This document shows positions 9,459 to 19,349 of a stretch of DNA of 19,571 bases, in pieces. The translations under genes were made by a program, and so were the position numbers. Numbering within the stretch: position 1 is the first letter of the stretch; each line of letters starts with the position of its first letter. The DNA comes from Blastocladiella britannica (lineage: Eukaryota > Blastocladiomycota > Blastocladiomycetes > Blastocladiales > Blastocladiaceae), in contig MU624870.1 in NCBI GenBank assembly GCA_025349905.2, forward strand, positions 1 to 19,571. Direction: 5' to 3'. The notes beneath the pieces are model-generated. The model did not search any database. It was given only the letters and a program-made list of their open reading frames with translations, and was not told the origin of the DNA.

Positions 9459-11947
9459 TTACTCGGCGACGGCCCACACGCGTGCATAGAACCCGACATT
9501 GCCAATACTGGCATCCCAGATCCCCGGACACGTCACGAATGCCACTACTTGGTCGTCGACATCAACGCCATTGGCGGTCGGCGCGCCCTCGACCACCTCG
9601 AGCATCGGGTCAATGCGTGAGTGCGGCAGCGGCACATACAACCCCACCGCTGGGTACTCGCGCTTGAGCCGCAGCGCCCAGGTGGCCATTTCCGCCACCA
9701 GCGTCTCAATGTCGTGCGGTTCCGGCGCGGGCAATGCGTGCGCCGTGAACAGCGACGTCAGCGCCTGCCCCGCCTGGGCCATCGTCGGGTACAGGTGCGC
9801 GGCCAGCAGCGGCGCCAGCGCGGGTGTCGACCGCACGTGGTCGAGCGCCACCGCTAGCATGTGCGTCGACAGCCGTGCGTTCGGGCTGGAGGTTCCCGGC
9901 GTCTCGGGCGGTGGCACCCGCAAATCCTTTTTCAGTTCGGGCATCACCCCACTCAGCAGCACCAGGTACGACTCGATAGCGATCGGGCTGGCCAGCGCGC
10001 CAAACACGTCCGAAGTCAAGAGCTGCACCACGCGCGCAGTGAACGCCGCCATGTTGGCGTCGGCTGCCGACTCGGCGTCCGAGTCCACCGACATGCCAGT
10101 GACCGCCATGAACACCCGCGAGTGCGGGCCCGCGGTGCCTGTCGCTGCCACTTGCTCGTACGCGTCACGCACCATGTCGCGCACACGCACCTGGAACGCC
10201 TCCCACTCGTCAACCAGGTCTTGGATGCCGTATCCGGGCAAGTGGGCCTTGGACGCGCACAGCTCGGCCGCCTGTGGGGTGCGCAGGGGCGCCGACAGCG
10301 GTAGATTCCAGTCGAGTGCCAGGAATGTGGCGACTGTTGGGTCGGGGGCCGTCAGTTGAGAGTGGGTGGAAGGTCGCTCAGAAGGGGCTGGCATGGCTGT
10401 CGCAACTGGGGCGACTGATGCTGCTGTCGCTGCTGCCGCTGTTGGTGGCGCTGCTCCCAAGTTGGCGTAACTCGCGTATGGCCGCGGGAATGCGTCGCCG
10501 GCTGGGTTTGGCGCTGCCATGGATGGTGCGTGTCCCTGGGCATACATTGGCTGCTGCTGATATTGCTGCTGCTGCTGCGGGTGGTAATAAGGCTGCTGTG
10601 GGTGCCCGCCATAATGCATGGGCTGTCCCTGCTGGCCGTATTGCGACTGCGGCCGCATAGGTTGCATTGCCATAGCAGGCTGCTGCTGCTCTACGTAGAC
10701 AATCCCGCGCGGCAGCGTCACCATGTCGGCGTGGGCAATGACGGGGCGATGGCTGCGGTCACTGCTAGCGTACGAGTCGGGTGATCCGGGCGCGTGAATC
10801 CCAGACGCCGACATGAGCCGTGCGCGTTCGTGCGCGTGGGCCGCCATTGCGGGGGAGCTAGAGCCAGGGGCTGCAGCGGGTGCAGGAGCGGGAAGTGAGT
10901 GCGATGCGTGCAGTGGAGACGGAGCCGCGACTCCGCCGTTCCCGCCGCCCATGAGCACAGGAATCTGGGCGACGGGGGCACCGGCAGCGGTTAATGTAGC
11001 GGCAGCGGGTCCCGATTTGGCGGGTTCAAGCGAAGTGGACATGGCCAGAGTCGAGCTCGACGACGACCCGGGTGCCAAGGATCCGTTGGACATGTCCCGC
11101 GGGACACTGGCGGCGGCGGCGGTGGCACCGTGCAGTTGCTGTTTGTTGGTAACGGGCGACAGGGCGAGAGCAACTCCACTGCTGTTGCCACTCGCGGCGG
11201 CGCCAGTGCTGCCGGTGCCGGGGCTGATGTTGCGCTGAGCAGCCATGGGCGAGCGGCTGCCTTTGCCTGCGCGCGAGCGCCGGTACAAGAAGAATCCAAA
11301 GCCACCAACCAAAAGCGCACCGGCCGCGGCAAGAGCGCCAATGATAATCCCGGACGAAGAGGTAGATTCGTCATCGTCGCCAGAGGGCGAAGCGCCATCC
11401 GGGACTTTGGTGGTGCCGCCCGAGGTTACTTCTATTATTCAATTGGGTATGAGTTCATTTCCACATTACTGTGCCCTTTGGCCAACCAACCGACTCGACG
11501 GCGTGTGCGTTGTGCAACAATATGAAAAAAAAAAAAAAACGGTGTACCCAATGGCGTGCACGCAATCCCGGCCGCGGTGCAGGTGAATTTCGAGCTCGAC
11601 GCCTTGAAGCACCCTTGCATGTAAGCGCTCAGTGGCGCGCCGCCAACGGCCTGGCCAGTCCCCGCTGGCTGCTGCCAGAGCCACGGCGCGGTGCATGCCG
11701 ACTCTTGCGTGATGGGCGCGCAGGCGGCGTTGCGGCCGGTGGACTTGCGCTCCTGCGATGGCGAGTCGGTGGCGCAGAACCAGCGGCCGGCCGACGACGT
11801 GCCCACGTTCAAGAACTGCACGCAGCCGTAGACAGTCGGGGATGAGGCGGCAAGGGCGCTGATCGCGGAGCCGGGTACAATGTCGGCGTTGATAAAGTCG
11901 GCGGGCGCGAGGCCGGACGGGTCGAGGGTACAGGGCGCGTCGGCCAT
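9459..11947 (-). CDS. single-span membrane protein with Cys-rich N-terminus, unknown family
   Basis: I do not recognise this family. Model on minus: 11947..11548 joined to 11431..9459; 790 aa; one 116-nt intron (GTACAC, then 15 T, ending ATAG). Splicing joins IACTPL to EVTSGGTTK in phase. Residues 1-133 carry eight cysteines, suiting four disulfides in an exposed domain. An acidic Ser/Thr stretch precedes one membrane span at about 161-182 (GIIIGALAAAGALLVGG) followed by a basic stop (YRRSR). Then come about 310 residues of low complexity with Gln/Pro/Tyr runs, and from about 498 to the end a globular region containing LALDWNLP, an internal Cys-poor helical stretch, and a hydrophobic/aromatic end (FVTCPGIWDAS...GFYARVW). 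There is no obvious N-terminal signal peptide even though the layout is type I-like. In-frame stops lie just upstream of the ATG, which has a good context (CACCATGG). The layout recalls fungal wall sensors, but no WSC or similar domain is visible. Confidence 0.72.
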
Positions 11948-12077
11948 GGTGATATGATGTCTTATATACTATTAACTATTTTTTGTTGTTGCAGTACTTG
12001 GAGAGCGAGAGAGAAGCGCTGTTGGCTCGGCGGCGTTTTGCTGCGGCCGTTATCTGTCGAAACAAACACATTCATGT

Positions 12078-15000
12078 TCATTTCCCAATGACAACAAGAC
12101 CCGACTCTTGCACCTCCACGCACGACACCATCTGGAGCGCTTCACTCTCGACCGCCACAATCGATGCGCGCAGAGATCCAGCAGCGGCTCCAGCAGCGCT
12201 GGCTGATGCACTGCTCAGGAGCCCCCTGGCAGTAGGCCCCTCAGCAGAACCGCCACGAGAGACAGTGAACCGGCGTCGGCCATCGGATGGAGTGCCCACG
12301 AATACCGAGTACCTGCTGGACAGCCCACTCCCATGGCTCCGGTCGGTGCTGCCCCGCAACGACCGCGATATCCGGCCGCTGATCGCCACCTTGAGCCGGT
12401 GAAGCCCGAGGCTGTTGGATGCGGTAACGTTCGCTTGCGCCGGGTGTAGACGGCGGTTCTCTTCCTCGATGAGAGCTTCATCGCGAGCGAGATCTGCTGC
12501 GTACCGCTTGTCGATTTGGACTATTTTTTTGCGTCCCTTTGAGACACACTGTTCGTTCGGAAAAAAAAACAAGTCAAGTACCTTTGAATGCATCCACCAA
12601 GCTCGAGTGCTGGGTCAGAATCTCGTCAAACTCCTTCTTTTTGAGCACACACTAATCACACCAATCCAAAGAAGTGAGTACTCGCATAGAATGTTGACAT
12701 GAAAATTTAACGTACAAGCTGCACCTCGCCCCGAGATTTGACGGTGGCCGTCCGTAAACTGCTCGAAAACAGCGCTACCTCCCCAAAGAATGCGCCGGGG
12801 CCAAGGGTTACAAAAACCTTGTCTTCTTTTGGGGACAAGACGTCCACCTCTCCCATTCGAAGGCTGTAGTTTTTCGTTAAGTTTATAGATTTCCGTAATT
12901 TGCAGAGTGAAAAGGTCACGCACAAGTACATTTCCGTTCCGCGATCGCCCGCCTTGCAAATCTATGTATGTTTTTTAATTCATCAGTATTGTACAATCCA
13001 AAAAAAAGGGAAGGAAACGCACATAGAAATTCGGTGTTATGTTGATGAAACTGATCTTTTGACAAAGCGCACGCTTGATAACTTCATCGGCATGTTCCTT
13101 GCTGCAGGTTCCAAAAATGAGTGAGACATTCATTCACATAAATATAAATAGTCAAAGCGCACAAGATGGGGACACTAGCAATCAAGCTGTAGTACAAGTG
13201 ATAATTGACTTGCTCCAGCACCGATTGCGGCAGCTGCTTGAAGAGCTCGTCGGTATTGACGCCCTTTTTATGGGCCCAATCAAACTCTTCTTGTTGCAGC
13301 ACTTTGGTTTGGAGATCGGGTGGGAATTTGTAGTCCTTCATGTACTGGTGCAGGAGCATTTTATGGTAACTCCGTGCTTTGACTGCAAATTTGCAAATGA
13401 ATGAGTTTTGCGTCAGATGGACTCAGTATGTAAGAGACGACGAACCGGCTTTATCGTGCCCAGCTTGGCTGTCCAAAGCGCGCACAATGGAGCTCATGTT
13501 TCCAAAAATGGAGCCTGTGGTATTATTTTGATTTGCTTGTCAAGGCAAGCAGTATGATGCTCCCTACGATATATCGTACCGTAAATGACAGCGGCACCTG
13601 TTGTATTATTATAATATCTTGTGAGTTTTGAGAGCTCCATTGCTTCCGATATAAATGAAAATCCCCTACAAAGAATCTCAAAATATTGATATGAAATCTC
13701 GGTGAATGTGTTGACCTCCCGTGGCAGAAGAAAAATTGCCCGTTCCGCACTCGCACTTTAAATTGATGGGGAATAGGGTCAGATCAGAGGGACCGTGTGG
13801 ATCGAAAATGTGATAAATTGAAATATAGCGCACAGATTGCGAAAATATTTCTGAGGCATGGACCGGAGCACGCCTTCCTCGTCGACATGGATGAAGTACC
13901 GATCCAGCCACCGGGTTTGCGGACTAATTTGCGTCTTCAGAAGACGACAAGTGTCAGTCTGACTATTAGAGAAAAAAAAGGAGAGGGATGTACACTCAAT
14001 GTCCAGAATATGCAGCTATCAATGTGACTGAAGATGACAGTAAACAAGAGATTTTTGGCCATGCGGCTAATCGGATCTGCCACGCGCGGAACGCGAAATT
14101 TGATGAGCCAGCGCAAGGTGCGAGGTGTATGGAGCAGTCGAATGATGCGCGCGGTAGTGTAGAGCCGGAGCGTCCACGGGATATTACTGTTCTTAAATGA
14201 TGAATGATCGTTGTCAATTTCAACAAAAAAAGTGGTGGTCGTACGCAGAGACGTATCCGTATCGAATCATGTCATACGGAAAATCGGCTGCTTGCACTGG
14301 CGATTGGAGCATATTTCCTTCGCCTATCAGGACGGGGTTTGCACAATAAAGTGAATTGGCTATTTCTCCAAATGCCAGTAAGATCCAATCCAGCGGGAGC
14401 ATCGAAAGACGCTCAAATTTGGTGGTCCACAGCATCCAGTGAGCCTTTCGCTTCTCTTTGGCCTTGGCAATGAGTTGGCCGAACGGGTCCTTGAATGGCC
14501 GCAATGGATCCACAATCAAGGAGATGCAAAGTACCACGTCGCACGCAATGTAAATTCTGGAGGTTTTGGTCTGCACTCAATCGATACTTCATTTTAATCA
14601 AAAGCAGGAGACGCACGGGACGAGGCGGAGACCAATATCGCAACAATAGGCAAACATGGCTGGGATCGCGAGTATATGGACTGGGACACAAGGCAATCAG
14701 TCGAGCCAGCAAAAGGCATATGTCAAAAGATTAACAAACAAATATCTATGGTCCGAATGAGTAGGTCATAGAATGCCCAAAACCGTGCAGTCGGCCCTGT
14801 CAATACTTCTTGCAGCCATTTCTGCCAAAAATATGGTTGCAAAGGGCGCGGATCACTCGGCTCCAGTGGTTCCTCGAGGGAGGCCGACTGCTGCGAAACC
14901 ACTGGGAGAGGCTGCGGCTCTGTTTTTTGTTGGGCGATAATGACGGGAAGTGTGACATGTGCAGCAACGCTCGTGGCAACGACGGAGCTTCGACGAGTGT

Positions 15001-15193
15001 TTGGTACCAGTACAGGCGCCGTTTCGGGTGGAGGAGTACGCGGCAATGACGTAGAGTGGGCAGTGATCACGGAACCAATAGAACCGCGTCGAGAGGTTCC
15101 GGGGCTGGTTGTGTTTGTGGGTGGCTTTCGAAGCGTATTGTGGCCCGGACTGGGCAGGACAGGCGACCCACTTCCTGGTTCGCGTTGGTCCAT
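12078..15193 (-). CDS. cyclic-nucleotide-gated (CNG/HCN-type) cation channel
   Basis: Fourteen-exon model on minus, every junction phase-consistent, 764 aa: 15193..14740, 14680..14617, 14556..14245, 14186..13994, 13934..13834, 13755..13670, 13597..13580, 13514..13446, 13382..13163, 13101..13023, 12961..12924, 12863..12716, 12651..12582, 12520..12078. Introns are 58-78 nt. Residues 1-135 are Ser/Thr/Pro-rich. S1 lies in about 138-170, S2 near 174-193, S3 near 219-236 (MLPLDWILL). S4 is 282-300, with R at steps of three broken by T and H. S5 is about 318-339 and S6 about 395-420, ending SIFGNMSSIVRALDS. A C-linker follows (about 430-505), then the nucleotide-binding domain 506-617 with CKAGDRGTEMYF, GEVDVLS, the phosphate cassette FGEVAL (571) and Arg582-Thr583, and the C-helix KKKEFDEIL. 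The tail is Arg/Ser-rich. The filter region (exon 5/6) lacks GYG. Splices around S1 and the pore are the least certain. The start has context CACCATGG. A plasma- or flagellar-membrane location is inference. Confidence 0.85.
13580..13597 (-). other. 18-nt microexon in S6 of the channel gene
   Basis: Bounded by ..ACAACAG and GTACGA, it adds the bases encoding (C)AAVIY(G). With it, S6 reads FEIL-CAAVIYG-SIFGN and has exactly the spacing of vertebrate CNG S6 (from the conserved Glu to Gly-Asn). Skipping it keeps the frame and would remove six residues from the gate helix. Confidence 0.7.
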
Positions 15194-15398
15194 GGTGGTG
15201 TAATTCGCAGAGCGGATCCAGAGGTTCTCTCCTTGTGCGGGTCTCCAAGGAGGCGAAGCGTGTTTTTTTTTGAGAGTAGTGGCCTGGGAACAGCCTGAAT
15301 TTCCCAAAAATATGCAATCGTGTGGCGCCATAATTATCCCTTGCTTGCATGTCACCTCGTACCCTCCCTCGACTAAAATAACGAAAATCAAAATCAAA
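15194..15398. promoter_or_regulatory. 205-bp divergent promoter region
   Basis: Separates the start codons of the channel (leftward) and the GT31-like gene (rightward). I find no coding signal that I trust. In-frame extension of the rightward gene to an ATG at 15312 is possible but would bury its signal-anchor. No clear core-promoter motif was seen. Confidence 0.45.
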
Positions 15399-17074
15399 AT
15401 GTCTGGCTCACTCGGTGCCAAGCCCGCTATTGCCGTGCTCTTGCTGGTGGCCCTGTTCTTTTTGCTCCCCGTTTATGATGATATCGACGCGTCGCAGCAG
15501 GCCGCCATGCCAAACGTCAACCTGCCCCCTCTAGTTCCCACAGCCGGCGGCGGCGCCACCGACGACGCCGTGGTTTCCAGTGGTAAGGCCGACCTGGACA
15601 CCGCAGCGCCCAGCCAAACTGACAACATCATCCCCAACCGCGCAACCACAGCGTCATCACCATCGCCACTCAACGGCAACGCGTGGCTCCGTGCTCCGTA
15701 CACGGCAGGCGGGCCCGACCCGCGGTTCGACAAGATTGCCATTGTCGTCAAGACCGGCAAGGAGGTGATTGACGTGCGCATTCCGGCCATGTGGCACTCG
15801 TGGATGAAGTCGGTTCGGCACGTCGCCATTACCGGCAATGCCAACATGGACGACGTTGCTGGCACGGGCTTGCCCATGGTGGACGTGTTTCACGATGCCT
15901 GGACACAAGAGTTTGGGCCCGACGTGCCGTCGCCCGATCGCAACTTGACGGGCGGCGGCATTGGCGAAAACGGCGCCGGGTGGAAGCTCGATGCTCACAA
16001 GACGCTTCCCAGTCTCAAGTTTGTGCGCAAACGGTTCCCCGACGCTGACTGGTATATCCTTGCTGACGACGACGTGTATGCCTTACTTTTTTTTTTTTTT
16101 TTTTGCGGTTGTGTGTATGCTCACTCTGGCTTGAATATACAGGTACTTTTTTATGGACAATATCCACCACCGACTCGTCTCCATGGACGCAACCGTCCCG
16201 CACTACATTGGATCGCCGCACCTGTTTGTCGGCTGCGGCGGCGTCACGGAAATGGGCAAAGGCCCGGCATTTGGACACGGTGGTCCCGGCATTATCATTT
16301 CCAAGGCCGGCCTCGACAAGATGCTGAAGGTGGTTGACCAGTACGTCTCTTTCTTTCCCTTTATTCATTGACCAGGATCAAAGTAACACTTGAAAAATCA
16401 GGTGCATCCCAGCCTACCGCGACTGCTTTGCCGGTGACGTTCGCGTGGCGCTGTGCATGCGCGATGCGGGCATGCTGGTCGAGAACCCGTTCAGTGGTCT
16501 GCAACACACGGTTCCGCCCACGCCCGAGGACTACCAGTACCCGACCGACACGTGCCTGCGGCCCATGTCGTTCCACCACCTGAACCCCGCGGTGATGGCC
16601 GATCTGCACAAGTCCACGAAACTGGCGCGCGCCAACCTGCCGGCGGCCAGCAACGCGACCGCTTGGGCAGGGGTGACGCCCAAGACGCACCCGGACCTGT
16701 TTGTGCGCAACGGCACGCAGTACGTGAATGTAGCGCGCACGTCACCGCACTTTGCGCCCGTGCGCGTCGCCGACGTGTACCAAGCGGTGGTGGAGGGCCC
16801 GTACGCGAGCACGCCCGATCAAGGGATCGATACGCTCGACTCGGAGCGCGACGACTCGGTGTACTTGGTGGTGATGATGGGCGACGACGCCGGGCTCAGC
16901 AGCTGCAAGCAGCAGTGCATTAGCGACGCCACCCAGAAGTGCCGGTCGTGGTCGTGGAACCCGGAAAGCAAGCGGTGCCTGTTGTCGTCGGCGGTCCCGC
17001 AGGCAAAGAACAAGCCAAAAAGCATCAGCGGCATTGTCAAGGGCCGGTACTCTTGCACTGACCGGACATTGTAA
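15399..17074 (+). CDS. Fringe-like (GT31-type) glycosyltransferase with C-terminal PAN/apple-like module
   Basis: Model: 15399..16075, 16143..16340, 16402..17074; 515 aa; introns 67 nt (GTATGC..ACAG, with 18 T near its donor) and 61 nt (GTACGT..TCAG). A signal-anchor lies at about 9-25 (AIAVLLLVALFFLLPV), then a Ser/Thr/Pro stem to about 100. The catalytic region has IAIVVKTGKEV, TWVxS-like WHSWMKSVRHV, LPSLKFVRKRFPDADWYILADDD (metal-binding DDD at 223-225), YFFMDNI, and GHGGPGIIISKAGLDKML, the typical GGAG-like loop of Fringe/core-1 beta-3-galactosyltransferases; then FAGDVRVALCMRDAGM. About residues 440-510 have paired Cys (SCKQQC, KCRSWSW, RCLLSS), as in PAN/apple modules that bind glycan or protein. 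Expected place: Golgi lumen. Donor sugar and acceptor cannot be read from sequence. ATG 15399 is chosen because it puts the membrane span at the N-terminus. Convergent with the next gene, 74 bp apart. Confidence 0.83.
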
Positions 17075-17148
17075 CAATTCAGCTCCAGGAGATCGTATTG
17101 CAATTTGTCATTTCCCACGCACTCATTTATAATATATACGCTATGCAT

Positions 17149-19349
17149 TTAAAACCAGCGGAACTTGCTCTTGCGTTTCTTGGCACTGGCCGCGTCCTTC
17201 TTCTCGGCTTCCACATTGCTACCACTACCACTGCCCGCAAGAACCCCACGGCCGCTCATGAGCGCACTCGAGAACGATCCCGAGCGCGGGCGCACCATGA
17301 CTTCGGGCGAATTGGACGGAGAAGCAGCAGCGGCAGCGGCAGCGGCAGCGGCACTAACACTGGAAGCGGAGGCAACGCTGTTGGCACGCGGGCGCATGGA
17401 GGCGCGTTGCTGCTGAGCCGACCCCGATCCAAACATGCGGAATCGCGATAAGGTGGATCCAGACGACAGTCGTCGCGAGTGCGTGGCCGCCGGGTCCGTG
17501 GTGGCGGCACCAGTAGGCGGGTGGTTGGCAGCTGCTGCCGACGAGACGGGCCGCGAGGAAACGGGCGTGCTAGTAGCGCTCAGCACGCCGATGCGCGAAT
17601 ACAGGTCCTGCATCAGCGCATGGTGCACCCGCGCGGTCTCGGCCGCCGATTCGGCCATCTGCGTCACCTGGGCGCGCAGCACCGCGTTCTCGCGCTCGAC
17701 CGCCGACACCCGCGCGTCAACCCGCCGCTCAATCGCGTCGAGCGCGCGCGTCACGGGCGCCGACAGTGGCGCGCTCACGTACGGCTTGCCGCTGGTCGAT
17801 GCATCCGCTGTTGCTGCAGCTGACGCCGAGGCGCCAACTAACGGCGATGACATGGTCTGTGCCGCTGGCAACGAGCGCGTCGGCGGTGGTCCTGTAGCTG
17901 CATCGCCACTTGGGTTGGAGGTGGTGCGGGTAGTCACCACCAGCATGGCGGTTGAGTCGGTTCGCGACGAAGCCGAGCCGTTGCGACGGGGCAGCTGCCG
18001 CTGGGACGCTGACCGCGTAATGACGTGCGTGGTGGTGTTGGAGACGGCATCGTGCGACGTGACCCATGTGCCGGTAGTCTCGTCGGCGGCGGCTTGGGCG
18101 GCAACCGTGCCCGGGAGCGCCGGGAGCGTCGGGATCCGCGGCGCCGGTGTCAGTTGCGGCAGCATCGGCAGGTACTGGTGCACATCAACCATGGGCGACG
18201 TTCCACCGCTCAAGGGGTGCGCGAAAGCAGCAAACTTGAACGGTCCAGCGCTCATGGTCAGAGGGGTCAGCGACCGGTCATGTTCGTCTTCTGATGCGGC
18301 CATTACTGATGGATCGTCGGTCTTGATGTTGGCCGCTCGTGCTATAGCTTACAAAGGTCAGTTTTTTTGTGTGCTATCCAAAAGGTGGCAATAAGAAGAA
18401 AAAAAAAAATACCGGACGAAAACAGCTGCGAAACGAGGTCGTCCAGCGACGCCGACGGAGCGGCGCTGATCACGGACGGCGCCCGGGCGGTTTTGCCGTC
18501 CGACGATCCGGCAGTGAGTCCGAGCCGCGCCGGGTCCAATGCAATGAACGCCGGCGTTGCGGGCAATGCAGGATCTTCGAGGTCTTCCAGGGCTTCAAAT
18601 GTTGCAGAATGGACAGCTTCTTCTTCTGCGGCCACAGCTACGGCCACATCTACGGCCACACCCGGGATATCATCAGCAATGAGAGCATCAACAATTGGGG
18701 TATCGCTCACCGGCGTTGCTTCCACAACCGGAGTGAGGATAGGCATGTCCGAGCCCATGTTGGACGCAAAGGAGCCAAGTCCAGCGGGGGTGGGCATGGC
18801 CGGCGGCGGCTCGGGGAACTCAATGTCGTCATCCTGCAGGTGGTCGAGCGCGGCAGAAAGGCCCGACGACGACGAGGCAAACGAAACGGGCGCAGCAGCA
18901 GCAGTAGCAGACAACTGGTGGTGACGGCCGCGAGGCAGTTGCTCGCGCTGGAGCTGCGGACTGCTGGCTACGATCGGGCTAGTGTAGTGCTCGGACGCGT
19001 CGTGCTCGGACGTGGACCGCAGGCCATTGACGGTGGCGGCGGCATTAGAGCGGAGATCCTCGGTCGAGACGGCCGGCGACGGCAGCGTGCCCAGGGCGGT
19101 GATTGGAGGCTCGGGCAGCGTTGCGGGCCGCGGCGACCCGGTCGCGACCAGCGTGCCGCCACCCAGCGATTGCGACGACGCAAAGGGGCTGCCATTCGAG
19201 ATACCAGTGGCAGGAGCAACGTCCTTTTCCGGCAAGGGTAACGGTGATTGTAAGGGCGATCGCCCGTCCATTGTTTTTGCTGGTCCCGCTGACTGCTGAG
19301 CAGTTGCAGCAGCGAAGGCCGATGGCGGGAGGATCGAGCTCACCGACAT
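17149..19349 (-). CDS. low-complexity protein with a coiled coil, unknown function
   Basis: I do not recognise this family. Model on minus: 19349..18413 joined to 18341..17149; 709 aa; intron 71 nt (GTATTTTT, CTGAC branch site, ending CTATAG), in phase. Without the splice the region looks like two genes; with it QLFSS joins ARAANIKTDD and the second frame is open back to the acceptor, beyond its first ATG at 18303. Most of the chain is Ala/Ser/Thr/Pro-rich and likely disordered. Features: an acidic region with PEPPPAMPTP and a DxxDAL-type stretch (about 180-290); FKFAAFAHPLSGG and VDVHQYLPMLPQL just after the splice, the most conserved-looking part; a heptad-like coiled coil at about 509-568 (AIERRVDARVSAVERENAVLR); an Ala run near 650; and a basic C-terminus KKRKSKFRWF. 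No membrane span or enzyme motif. A scaffold or regulator is possible but unproven. Confidence 0.7.
17323..17353. repeat. AGC/GGC trinucleotide tract (Ala codons)
   Basis: About ten imperfect tandem triplets (AGC then GGCAGC pairs). On the minus strand they encode the run of about ten alanines in the C-terminal part of the coiled-coil gene. The purity suggests length variation between strains. Confidence 0.75.

Noticed and set aside
11961..11968. TATATAAG on the minus strand upstream of the membrane-protein gene
   Set aside because: It is only about 14 bases from the ATG, too close for a TATA box with a start site before the codon.
13715..13755. A GTGN triplet-like filter (TGC GGA ACG GGC AAT) in frame 0 of the channel pore
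   Set aside because: It resembles GFGN of EAG channels, but no donor/acceptor pair links it in phase to both sides; it would need a one-base shift near the GGGAGG stretch. Kept only as a sequence-error possibility.
14413..14712. Minus-strand ORF with an S4-like basic/Leu-rich stretch
   Set aside because: It precedes S2 and S3 in gene order, includes the 14616-14557 intron, and a phase-matched S1 reading exists in another frame; the true S4 is at 14186-14128.
18369..19241. 290-aa plus-strand ORF opposite the coiled-coil gene
   Set aside because: Arg/Gly-rich shadow of Ala/Ser/Pro codons; it crosses the intron and has no recognisable motif.
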